From: BJHL01 sp035299305
Lineage (GTDB): Bacteria; Planctomycetota; Phycisphaerae; Phycisphaerales; UBA1924
DNA: 5,507 bases
NCBI GenBank assembly: GCA_035299305.1
Contig: DATGWV010000243.1
Location: 1-5,507 of the forward strand
Reading direction: 5' to 3'
Shown here piece by piece: positions 1-5,507 of this stretch. The notes under the pieces are model-generated. The model did not search any database and was not told where the DNA came from. It worked only from the letters and a program-made list of their open reading frames with translations. A program made the position numbers and the translations under genes. Within the stretch, counting starts at the first letter, position 1; the number at the start of each line of letters is the position of its first letter.

Positions 1-213
1 CATCCCGCCCGTTGTGCGCTTGAGTTTCTTGCCAGGCAGGGCCGAGTTCAGTTCTCGTCCGAACTCTTGTGGAGACAATGTGCCGTCCAGGTGCTCCTGG
101 CTTGCCCAAGTCTTGTAAGCCCTGTGGAGGTCGTCGAACAGAACTCGGGACTCGGGAACTCTGCTGCATCTCTCGCTCAAAAAGATCGCAACAGGCGAAG
201 CCGCGAGTTTCAT
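1..213 (-). CDS. Probable C-terminal fragment of a P4/D5-type phage or plasmid primase-helicase (runs off the window)
   Basis: An open frame runs from just after a TAG at 267-265 to the window edge; the first ATG is at 213. The 71 visible residues begin MKLAASPVAIFLSERC and go on through LFDDLHRAYKTWAS, LSPQEFGREL and KKLKRTTGG. This order (helix with a Cys, 'Lf..Y..W', 'ls...FgreL', basic end) is what I know from the winged-helix C-terminal region of P4-type primase-helicases, which help replicate phages, plasmids and integrative elements. That assignment is from memory of the pattern, not from a search. The helicase domain that should come before it is absent: the frame is stopped at 267-265, and no helicase motif was seen upstream. 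The gene is therefore probably truncated at its 5' side, and the ATG at 213 may not be a real start. I am fairly sure the frame is coding and less sure of the product. Confidence 0.45.
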   Translation of the reverse strand, partial: MKLAASPVAIFLSERCSRVPESRVLFDDLHRAYKTWASQEHLDGTLSPQEFGRELNSALPGKKLKRTTGGM

Positions 214-264
214 GCAGCGAACGGTGTCAAGCCTCCGTATCCACAACCCCCGCGAACAAATTCT

Positions 265-860
265 CTAGCCGTGGCGGTGGGGAGGCGGGCGAATTCTCTG
301 GTTAATACCCGGGTTGGACGGTCAGGCTGACGGTGTCGCGGCGAGGTCGCACCACGCCGAAAACGCTTCTGGTGCAGCGCCAGCGGTGTTCAGATACTCC
401 AGCCGTCCAGTTTGCAGGGTGATTGATGCTCGGAAAGCGATTAACGGCCGGGTGTCTCGACTGTCAGATGGTACGGGGTGGAGAGAGAGGTCATGTCGTG
501 GTGGGCGCTAAGTGCGACCCCGAGCCGTTAACCGGTGGGTTGGAAAGAATGAGGGGCACCAAGACCGCACGGGCATCCGCAGAGCGGAAGCCGGTAGAAC
601 GATTTTAGTTCAACGACGGAGTTTTTCCCCCTATCTTTGGCAGCAGGTTCGGGTGAAGGGACGCTAGTTGCTTTGGGAAGCTCCTTACCTTGTGGTAATA
701 AAGCTAGAAGGTTGCAACGTCTCGCAACTTTTCCGATGTCGATCGCTTGTGTCGCGCTCGCACAGCACGAAACCGCGATCGTCGGGGGCGCAGGATGGCA
801 CGCTGATAGCCGGGAATCATGGCGGATTTTCGCCCGACCCAGTCGCAATGCCGCAGCACC
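265..860. other. Gene-poor stretch with no recognised gene
   Basis: I see no convincing gene, tRNA, rRNA or CRISPR array here. A frame without a normal start codon is open on the minus strand from 507 to a TGA at 324-322. Its end (GRLEYLNTAGAAPEAFSAWC) reads like protein, so it may be a gene remnant. Several inverted repeats could form hairpins: 572-592 (stem GGC.TCCGC with an AGA loop and one mismatch), 711-725 (GTTGC and GCAAC), and 738-783 (GTCGATCGC against GCGATCGTC). None has a T-run good enough to call a terminator. A G-rich patch lies at about 271-290. The open frames on both strands give Arg/Pro/Cys-rich sequence without family features and are probably chance. Confidence 0.5.
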
Positions 861-861
861 C

Positions 862-884
862 ATTGCAGTTACATCGACTGCAAT
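862..884. repeat. Perfect inverted repeat spanning the stop codon of the last immunity-like gene
   Basis: ATTGCAGT at 862-869 is matched by ACTGCAAT at 877-884 around a 7-base loop. The TAA of the 869-1252 gene lies inside the hairpin. No T-run follows on the minus strand, so it is not a classical intrinsic terminator. It could stabilise the mRNA 3' end or be chance. Confidence 0.35.
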
Positions 885-1252
885 TGCTTAATACGTTGTT
901 GAATCAGAGCAAGCAGTCCGCTGAGTTCTTGCAGCATTGCACTACGCGACTTGTCCAATACATACAAAGTTGACGAGAACGGCGCCTTCATTATTCGTGT
1001 ACCGTCCGGCGCGTCTCGGAGAATCACATACAAGTCTGTCAAGACCTTATGGATGGCCTGCCACTGCACGACGCCATAATCTTCGAGCATCCATTCTCTG
1101 ATGGACTCATAAGTGGATGCATTTTTGCAAAACTTGTGCAACACTTCAATGTCGTACGATCGGTGCGCCACGTACTCCATGAACGCAAAGATGAAGACCC
1201 CTCGCCACTCGAGGTGGCCACCAAGCTGAATGGAACGATGTGTAGAACCCAT
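869..1252 (-). CDS. Small putative immunity protein of the third toxin cassette (127 residues)
   Basis: I do not recognise the family. The 127-residue product has no signal peptide or clear membrane segment. It looks largely helical, with a long charged and hydrophobic C-terminal helix (about residues 104-127, ending QQRIKQLQSM). The start at 1252 is supported by GGAG at 1266-1263, ten bases upstream. It lies directly behind the third toxin frame, on the same strand, where polymorphic-toxin loci carry the cognate immunity gene, so the role is inferred from position. Its first 107 bases overlap the end of the toxin frame (stop at 1146). That is a long overlap for a pair like this, so the last 35 or so codons of the toxin frame may be the product of a frameshift. 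The stop codon sits in a perfect inverted repeat. Confidence 0.55.
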   Translation of the reverse strand: MGSTHRSIQLGGHLEWRGVFIFAFMEYVAHRSYDIEVLHKFCKNASTYESIREWMLEDYGVVQWQAIHKVLTDLYVILRDAPDGTRIMKAPFSSTLYVLDKSRSAMLQELSGLLALIQQRIKQLQSM

Positions 1253-1583
1253 GACGTAGTTGCTCCATCACTTCGATCAGAGATCCGTGTCCGAGCGATT
1301 GAAGTGTCTCCAGCTCCTCGTCGATTGCCTTTCGCATCGCGTCATCATCATCCGCCAGATCAACTACCATTCTATCCGTCGTGCCATTCGGCATATTGGT
1401 GCGCGTGTCGTAAAAGTGACGTCGGAGAGACTTTACGACATCCTGTGCAACGACGACATCAATGGTACCATCAGGGTTCGGCCGCGGATCACGAAAAAAG
1501 GGGCCCTTCAAATCAATGACAGTTCCCGCACCCACCTCGCCAGGTGCAATTACAAAGTCAGCGCTGACGCCAGTCGATCGCAC
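1146..1583 (-). pseudogene. Downstream part of the third cassette's toxin domain, separated from its HINT part by an in-frame TAG; possible PD-(D/E)XK nuclease
   Basis: This frame is the same as that of the HINT-bearing frame at 2387-1659. It is open from just after the TAG at 1661-1659 to the stop at 1146, with a GTG at 1583 as a possible internal start. No good ribosome binding site is evident there. Counting from 1583, residues 9-28 hold Asp9 in ADFVI, then VIDLKGP with Asp24 and Lys26, and later TTDRMVVDLADDDD. The order 'DF - (I)DxK - D.vvvDL' resembles restriction-endonuclease-fold nucleases found as C-terminal toxins in CdiA and Rhs proteins. I inferred this from the motif spacing only. 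Replacing one TAG would give a single toxin domain of about 170-250 residues attached to HINT, which is a normal size. The likely reading is a stop-interrupted silent cassette. A separately started protein is the alternative. Confidence 0.5.
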
Positions 1584-1658
1584 TAACTTCCTGCCAGACT
1601 TCTGCTCGTACCGAACAACCCCAAAAATCTTTTTTGCGTTAATATGGGGGTTGTTTCC

Positions 1659-1661
1659 CTA
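1659..1661 (-). other. In-frame TAG interrupting the third cassette's toxin
   Basis: The stop follows DPRTAAFA and is followed in the same frame by GNNPHINAKKIFGVVRYEQ and then the rest of the toxin-like frame. The first bases of the HINT frame and of the downstream frame are in register (1661 and 1583 differ by a multiple of three). One base change (for example AAG to TAG) would explain it. Confidence 0.65.
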
Positions 1662-2387
1662 CGCAAACGCCGCTGTGCGGGGATCCAGCTGATTCTGATC
1701 AAGCATGGCACTCAAGTTCGGCAGCAGTTCCTGCATCACGTCCTTATCATCAGCCGCTGCCAGCGGCACCCTTCGCTGTTCATACTTCGCACGAATTTCA
1801 ATGTAGTCGAGGGCGGGATTCTGGGCGTTCAGGGGGTGTTTCGCGGCGCGATACTCCATCATACACTTGAACTTAACGCATCGAGCTTCTCCGCGGTTGT
1901 GCAGCCGCGCACCGGTTTCGCCAACGAAGTACGTGTGGTGGTCTTCAACTTCAAAGTTGTACGTCGTGAAACTCTCCGCGTCATCTGGCGGCCCGCTGCT
2001 CAGCCCCGCCTTTACGATCCACGCCAGCTTCCCGTCAGCAAGCTGCAGCGTGTCTCCCGCGCACAACGACGCCATCGGCACAAACTTGTCGGCGTGCACG
2101 ACGTAGAACGGATGCTCACCCGTGCCTTTCACACTGTCGAGGCGGCCGTCTTCGGTCTGCCATGTCACCGTGTGCAACTGGGTCGGATGCGTGACAAACG
2201 TCTGCACCACCGGCTTCCACCCCGCCTCACGCGTCACTTCATCCATCGCCCACGCGATGTCATTGGGCTTGATCTGCTCAATGGGCACAAGCCCCTCCGA
2301 AGTCAGCACCAAGGTGCCAGCGACGAAGCAGTTTATCGCCGCGATTATGCAGCGAAGCACGAACATCGCGCGGTGCTCAGTCCACAT
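1659..2387 (-). CDS. Orphan pretoxin HINT domain with the first part of a toxin C-terminal domain, ended by a TAG
   Basis: HINT (Hedgehog/intein) domains in polymorphic toxins cut the protein autocatalytically and release the C-terminal toxin. Here the domain looks complete at about residues 20-164. It has the nucleophile Cys20 (NCFVAGT), the conserved Thr89/His92 in TGEHPFYV, the YNFEVEDHHTYFVGE block, and the terminal His163-Asn164 where cleavage occurs. Residues 165-242 are a non-homologous linker and the start of a toxin domain (Cys170 and Cys175, a Met-rich helix). There is no N-terminal secretion or repeat region: the ATG at 2387 overlaps the end of the upstream gene by 11 bases, and a TGA stands two codons before it. 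As a separate gene it therefore makes little sense. It is best read as a stored cassette that recombination could move into the full-length toxin gene. Its HINT DNA closely matches that at 5181-5507. Confidence 0.75.
   Translation of the reverse strand: MWTEHRAMFVLRCIIAAINCFVAGTLVLTSEGLVPIEQIKPNDIAWAMDEVTREAGWKPVVQTFVTHPTQLHTVTWQTEDGRLDSVKGTGEHPFYVVHADKFVPMASLCAGDTLQLADGKLAWIVKAGLSSGPPDDAESFTTYNFEVEDHHTYFVGETGARLHNRGEARCVKFKCMMEYRAAKHPLNAQNPALDYIEIRAKYEQRRVPLAAADDKDVMQELLPNLSAMLDQNQLDPRTAAFA
1897..2223 (-). repeat. HINT-coding repeat, copy 1
   Basis: Aligns without gaps to 5181-5507 (offset 3284). By hand count about 29 of 327 bases differ, and 2134-2223 is identical to 5418-5507. Similarity stops at the His-Asn codons, after which the sequences are unrelated. 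The differences cluster toward the toxin side. Confidence 0.9.
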
Positions 2388-3225
2388 ACTTCACCGGCAC
2401 GAATTCGAACCGCATCTTGTGCTTTAAGCAGAACTGGCGGAAGCGTTGGGAGACGATGGTGAATCTATCGGTCTCGCTCTCCCACCAATGTTCCCATGTT
2501 CGTGCGTAGTCACATGCTCCCAATTGTGCCATGTCGGCGCGTCGATACACCGGCTGCTTGTCATCAAATCCCGGATTCGACCACCATAGTCTTGGGTTGT
2601 CCGGGTCTGTGACGACTTCATTCGGTGGCATGCGCGGCAGCTCAAACTGTGAGTCCAGCAAGTAAATCGCCCTTCCTTCAGGCCAGACCGTCCGCTTCCC
2701 AGCATTACCAGTACGTCGCACCGGGATGGTCTCGAACAAAAGCAAGCCGACGAATGCCTCCGCCTCGAGCGTTGCTCTGAACTTTTCTCGCACGTAGAAC
2801 TGCGGATAGCCATACATCAACTTTCGTGAGCGCGGAGACGGTGACGTATAAATGCACTGTCTACTCCCTTCGTAGGGTAGTGACTTGTACAAGTCGTAGT
2901 CGGAGTCGTGAGCCCACGCTAGAAAGTAGTCCGCCGCGTCGAGTTCCTCCGGCGTGAAGAGATGGACATAGCGACGGGTGAAATAACCGTTGGGAGAGTC
3001 ACGTGCGGACAGCGTTTCAGGTTCGTGCGGGTTACCCAAACGTTTGATGTCAAACCGCGCAAAGACTTCGTACACCTGCTGCAGGCGTGGATCATCATCA
3101 GCAAACGTGCATAGAAAACGATCGAACGGATGCATGCCCTCTGGAGCGATCGCCCCAAGTGACGGGTATAAGTCTGCGGGGCAACTTCGGCCCCTCGCGA
3201 CATCGATTAGAACCCCTCGTTTCAT
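2377..3225 (-). CDS. Putative immunity protein of the orphan toxin module (282 residues)
   Basis: I do not recognise the family with confidence. The protein lacks a signal peptide and membrane segments and is rich in aromatic and acidic residues (for example DAADYFLAWAHDSDYD near residue 96). This is common in cytoplasmic immunity proteins that bind nucleic-acid-degrading toxins. Its last 30 residues (DRFTIVSQRFRQF ... FEFVPVKYV) resemble the ending of Imm11/DUF1629-like proteins, but the rest is longer than usual and not clearly related. The start at 3225 is well supported: GGAG at 3236-3233 lies seven bases upstream, and the ATG overlaps the stop of the toxin frame as TGATG, a typical sign of translational coupling between toxin and antidote. 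Its end overlaps the next HINT frame by 11 bases. The immunity role is inferred from position. Confidence 0.65.
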   Translation of the reverse strand: MKRGVLIDVARGRSCPADLYPSLGAIAPEGMHPFDRFLCTFADDDPRLQQVYEVFARFDIKRLGNPHEPETLSARDSPNGYFTRRYVHLFTPEELDAADYFLAWAHDSDYDLYKSLPYEGSRQCIYTSPSPRSRKLMYGYPQFYVREKFRATLEAEAFVGLLLFETIPVRRTGNAGKRTVWPEGRAIYLLDSQFELPRMPPNEVVTDPDNPRLWWSNPGFDDKQPVYRRADMAQLGACDYARTWEHWWESETDRFTIVSQRFRQFCLKHKMRFEFVPVKYVD

Positions 3226-3860
3226 CAGGGCACTCCGTTTCTCGCCAGAAACTCATCAACGAGATCGCCCATCGCACGATAGTCGACGTTATCGCGAGCA
3301 GAATACGCATCGTGCATGTCGTTGTACACGCGACGCAGCGCCTGCCGCATGTTCGCTGCGTCCGTCGCGGGGACTTGGGTTACCGGCGGTCGCAACGACG
3401 CAATCCCCCGGCTCGCGTTGCCCTCCAGCACGTCATGGAACGTTGCTTCGTACCCGATCTCGTTGCCTGCCGCATCAAGAATCGCACCTTTGCCTGCCCC
3501 ATGCCGTTCGTACTTGAACGGAAAGGATGGTACGTCAACATTCGCGTTCTGGTTGGTCATGTACTGTCTTAGGACGACACTGAAGTGCTTCTGCGGCACT
3601 CCATGATTGATCTCGACATGCAGATCTGGCTGTGACCGCTTCCAGCTAGGCCCCATTCTATCGAAGAAGTTTCTCCACTCGTTATAGCCAAATGTCCTTC
3701 TCGAATCAATCGTACCGCTAACCGCATCTTTCGCGATTTCTTCCGACAAGCCGAAAATCAGCTCTCGCTTGTCCGCATTCGTGATCGGAACATTCGGCCC
3801 CGACTGCAGTCGGCGGATCTCGATCTCCTCAAACGCGTCCAAATACGGCTTGCGACCCAC
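3225..3860 (-). CDS. Orphan toxin C-terminal module of unknown family, no HINT or N-terminal part
   Basis: The frame encodes 211 residues from a GTG at 3860 and is open back to 3887 (RLAQLTPNS before the GTG). No ribosome binding site stands at the GTG, and no secretion or HINT region precedes it, so I read it as a detached toxin domain rather than a free-standing gene. I do not know the family. Visible features are a charged helical first half (residues 1-60), the segment HVEINHGVPQKHF at about 81-93, a glycine-rich GAGKGAILDAAGNEIGY stretch at about 120-136, and a helical Arg/Asp-rich end. The N-H-G-V-P-x-K-H pattern recalls the 'HHGxP' strings of some HNH-type toxins but is too weak to assign. 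Its stop overlaps the start of the next gene as TGATG, the arrangement of a toxin with its immunity gene. An in-frame TAG lies at 3890-3888. Confidence 0.6.
   Translation of the reverse strand: MGRKPYLDAFEEIEIRRLQSGPNVPITNADKRELIFGLSEEIAKDAVSGTIDSRRTFGYNEWRNFFDRMGPSWKRSQPDLHVEINHGVPQKHFSVVLRQYMTNQNANVDVPSFPFKYERHGAGKGAILDAAGNEIGYEATFHDVLEGNASRGIASLRPPVTQVPATDAANMRQALRRVYNDMHDAYSARDNVDYRAMGDLVDEFLARNGVP
3233..3236 (-). promoter_or_regulatory. Ribosome binding site for the 282-residue putative immunity gene
   Basis: GGAG lies seven bases before the ATG at 3225, inside the last codons of the toxin frame. With the TGATG overlap it fixes the start and suggests coupled translation. Confidence 0.6.
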
Positions 3861-3970
3861 GGAATTCGGAGTCAGCTGCGCCAGCCGCTACTGAACCATC
3901 CGCATCCACATCCGCTGTTCGCACTTGCGCTCAAACTTGTCGGTCCAGGCACCGGCGTCGCAGTGCAGCG
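3861..3970 (-). pseudogene. In-frame leader of the orphan toxin module, interrupted by TAG
   Basis: Immediately behind the preceding immunity gene, the frame of the 3225-3860 module encodes ITLHCDAGAWTDKFERKC then EQRMWMRMVQ, a TAG at 3890-3888, and RLAQLTPNS before the GTG at 3860. The Cys-containing, charged leader resembles the linkers that follow the His-Asn of the HINT copies. This suggests the toxin module once continued upstream and was cut off by recombination. The TAG may have replaced a sense codon, or may simply end an unrelated short remnant. Confidence 0.4.
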
Positions 3971-4513
3971 TTATGTATTGATATCTTGAGCTTCGCCAGT
4001 CCAGACTTCTTGGAAGTTCAGACCTTTGAGCCCAGCATCTTCGTAGACGCTCTTGAAGCCGTGGCGATCACCCTCAATACGCTCAGTTACGCAGTAAATC
4101 TCAGTCGGGTTTCTACCGCGTATTCGGAACAGTGGAACGGTGAGGCCGCGTAGACTGCAAGGGACTCCTCGCTTTGTAGGTACGCTCGCAAAGTTGATGG
4201 CATTAATCAAGACAAGTTCCCGCGCGTCAGATCGCACCTCAACAACCTGAGTCCCCACCGAGACACCGTAGTAAAGAGCCAAATCGCGAAAGAACACGTC
4301 GCTGTCCAGCAAAAACGCACCCTGCGCGAGCCCGCATACTACATATGAATCGCAGGGATCATCTCCGACAAACTGTGGAGTTGGCAAATCAGATAGGTAG
4401 TCTTTAGTGCGACCGTCGAACAACATGGCGTCACGATGAGACAGCAAAACACCGGGATGCATTTGAAGTGCGATCATCTCTGCAGTGGATTGTACAAGCC
4501 AAATAGTTGGCAT
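3971..4513 (-). CDS. Putative immunity protein against the AHH nuclease, Imm11/DUF1629-like (180 residues)
   Basis: The 180-residue protein starts at the ATG at 4513, 12 bases after the first stop of the AHH toxin, on the same strand and in the same frame. No clear ribosome binding site is visible, so its translation is probably coupled to the toxin gene. The C-terminal third, VPLFRIRG (about 126-133) followed by a Val-Thr-Glu-Arg segment and YEDAGLKGLNFQEVWTG (about 157-173), matches the 'l-F-r-i... v-t-e-r... aGlkGl-f' ending that I associate with Imm11/DUF1629 immunity proteins. These often follow AHH or HNH toxins. The first half is not distinctive. By family and position it would act in the cytoplasm by binding the cognate nuclease and protecting the producer. 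The pairing is inferred, and the family call is from pattern memory. Confidence 0.65.
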   Translation of the reverse strand: MPTIWLVQSTAEMIALQMHPGVLLSHRDAMLFDGRTKDYLSDLPTPQFVGDDPCDSYVVCGLAQGAFLLDSDVFFRDLALYYGVSVGTQVVEVRSDARELVLINAINFASVPTKRGVPCSLRGLTVPLFRIRGRNPTEIYCVTERIEGDRHGFKSVYEDAGLKGLNFQEVWTGEAQDINT

Positions 4514-4525
4514 AGATGATGTCTA

Positions 4526-5507
4526 CTAATAAGGGAAACGATTCTCTGAAATCTCGTGAGCGATCTTCTGCAACTCGTCACGAACTGTCTGTCCAGTTGG
4601 GCTTGGAATGGCTTCTAGTCGTTGTCGGAGCGTGGACATGTACGTTGAAGTGTGGATATTCACATGGGCCGGTCCCAGTGAGCCGTACTGCTCTGCCACA
4701 GCGCGTCTGTGAGGAATGTAGACGCCGTTCGCAGCCTCGTTCAGATTCACGCCCACTGCATCAAGAATGGCGCGCACAGCAGAACCATCCCCGTTCAGAT
4801 CCAGATTGTGCGGCACGATATGGTGAGCGGCGAACCCATCTGGTTTCTCGAGTCCGATCGCCTCCTTCATGTTGTTTGCCAGACGTTGTGCCATGGTCCT
4901 GTTGTCGTAGGGTAGCGACAACGGCGAGAGATCTTGGCGAGCCATATTCTGCCAAGGCGGTGTCCCCGAAGTCGTCCGCAAGTCGTTGAAGTACCTTCGC
5001 CGCGCCTCCGTGAACATCTGCAGTCGGGCGATGCCGTTACGCTCGAGGCCGGGAATGTGGTTGGCGAGGCCGTCAAGCCGCTGGTTCGCCCGAGCGTACC
5101 CACCCCATGCATCGCCCGGCACTTCGGCCAGGAACTTCTCGAACAGTCGCGCGATACGCACGCACGCATTGCGCGCCTGATTATGCACCCACGCGCCCGT
5201 CTCACCCACGAAGTACGTGTGGAAGTCTTCAACCTCAAAGTTGTACGTCGTGAAACTCTGCTCATCATCCGGCGGCCCACTGCTCAGCCCCGCCTTCACG
5301 ATCCACGCGAGCGTCCCGTCAGCAAGCTGCAGCGTGTCTCCCACGCACAACGACGCCATCGGCACAAACTTCTCAACGCTCACGACGTAGAACGGATGCT
5401 CGCCCGTGCCGGTCACGCTGTCGAGGCGGCCGTCTTCGGTCTGCCATGTCACCGTGTGCAACTGGGTCGGATGCGTGACAAACGTCTGCACCACCGGCTT
5501 CCACCCC
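4526..5507 (-). CDS. C-terminal part of a polymorphic toxin: pretoxin HINT domain plus AHH-type HNH/Endonuclease VII nuclease (N-terminus outside window)
   Basis: The frame enters from the right edge (GWKPVV...) and ends at tandem TAG TAG (4528-4523). Its true start is beyond 5507. The first 109 or so residues are the rear of a pretoxin HINT domain: TGTGEHPFYVV with the conserved His, YNFEVEDFHTYFVGE, and the terminal His-Asn at 5185-5180, where self-cleavage would free the toxin. The released domain (5179-4526) is about 217 residues. It carries FAAHHIVPHN with the Ala-His-His signature at 4828-4820, then LNEAANGVYIP and HVNIHTSTY. This is the full motif order of AHH nucleases, metal-dependent DNA/RNA-cutting toxins of the HNH/Endonuclease VII superfamily. 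All visible catalytic residues are present, so this cassette looks active. The missing N-terminal part is presumably an Rhs-type or other secreted carrier. The immunity gene follows after 12 bases. Confidence 0.85.
   Translation of the reverse strand, partial: GWKPVVQTFVTHPTQLHTVTWQTEDGRLDSVTGTGEHPFYVVSVEKFVPMASLCVGDTLQLADGTLAWIVKAGLSSGPPDDEQSFTTYNFEVEDFHTYFVGETGAWVHNQARNACVRIARLFEKFLAEVPGDAWGGYARANQRLDGLANHIPGLERNGIARLQMFTEARRRYFNDLRTTSGTPPWQNMARQDLSPLSLPYDNRTMAQRLANNMKEAIGLEKPDGFAAHHIVPHNLDLNGDGSAVRAILDAVGVNLNEAANGVYIPHRRAVAEQYGSLGPAHVNIHTSTYMSTLRQRLEAIPSPTGQTVRDELQKIAHEISENRFPY
5181..5507 (-). repeat. HINT-coding repeat, copy 2 (continues beyond the window)
   Basis: Ungapped match to 1897-2223, about 91% identical by hand count. 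The last 90 bases (5418-5507) are identical, so the identity very likely extends past the window edge. Confidence 0.9.

Noticed and set aside
67..330. Plus-strand open frames at the left end
   Set aside because: They lie opposite the better-supported primase-like minus frame and look like antisense translation.
360..620. Possible group II intron 5' region or other structured RNA
   Set aside because: A hairpin at 572-592 and a general resemblance to intron leaders were noticed, but I found no domain V, no boundary motifs and no reverse transcriptase.
711..730. Possible intrinsic terminator after the cassette array
   Set aside because: The stem is short, imperfect and AT-poor, and on the minus strand no T-run follows it.
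528..863. 111-residue minus-strand open frame behind the last immunity-like gene
   Set aside because: It is Cys/Pro/Arg-rich with no recognisable motif and no ribosome binding site, and its ATG lies in the hairpin region. I cannot support it as a gene.
1644..2462. 272-residue plus-strand open frame
   Set aside because: It is antisense to the HINT domain, is Arg/His-rich, and has no family features. The minus-strand reading has all HINT motifs.
2990..3517. Plus-strand open frames opposite the toxin and 282-residue genes
   Set aside because: Composition is biased to Arg, Ser, Pro and Cys, which is typical of a shadow frame. The opposite strand has coupled starts and stops.
4516..4989. 157-residue plus-strand open frame opposite the AHH nuclease
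   Set aside because: It is a shadow of the nuclease domain with no independent evidence.

Overview
The window is a chain of polymorphic-toxin cassettes, all read on the minus strand (from position 5507 down to about 869). A gene-poor stretch follows, and then a fragment of an unrelated protein at the left edge. The pretoxin HINT domains, the small proteins directly behind each toxin module and the moderately GC-rich DNA suggest a Gram-negative bacterium, most likely a proteobacterium. Nothing here fixes a genus.

In transcription order, 5507-4526 is the C-terminal part of a large toxin gene whose N-terminus lies outside the window: a pretoxin HINT self-cleavage domain ending in His-Asn, then an AHH-type HNH/Endonuclease VII nuclease. 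At 4513-3971 is its presumed immunity protein, which resembles the Imm11/DUF1629 type. At 3970-3225 is an orphan toxin module with no HINT domain and an in-frame TAG. Its stop overlaps the start of a 282-residue presumed immunity protein (3225-2377) as TGATG. At 2387-1659 a second, complete HINT domain opens a third cassette whose toxin part is cut by an in-frame TAG. The same frame then stays open to 1146 and contains a possible PD-(D/E)XK nuclease core. At 1252-869 is a small helical protein in the immunity position.

The two HINT copies align without gaps over 327 bases at about 91% identity by hand count. The 90 bases nearest the 5' side of the genes are identical, and the similarity ends at the His-Asn cleavage codons. 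This fits the known model in which a main toxin gene swaps its C-terminal domain by recombining with silent downstream cassettes. Only the AHH toxin and its immunity gene look fully intact; the two downstream toxin modules look like stored or decaying cassettes.

Positions 265-860 hold no gene that I recognise. Positions 213-1 encode, on the minus strand, what looks like the C-terminal winged-helix region of a phage/plasmid P4-type primase-helicase. It lacks its helicase part, which suggests the cassette array borders mobile-element debris.
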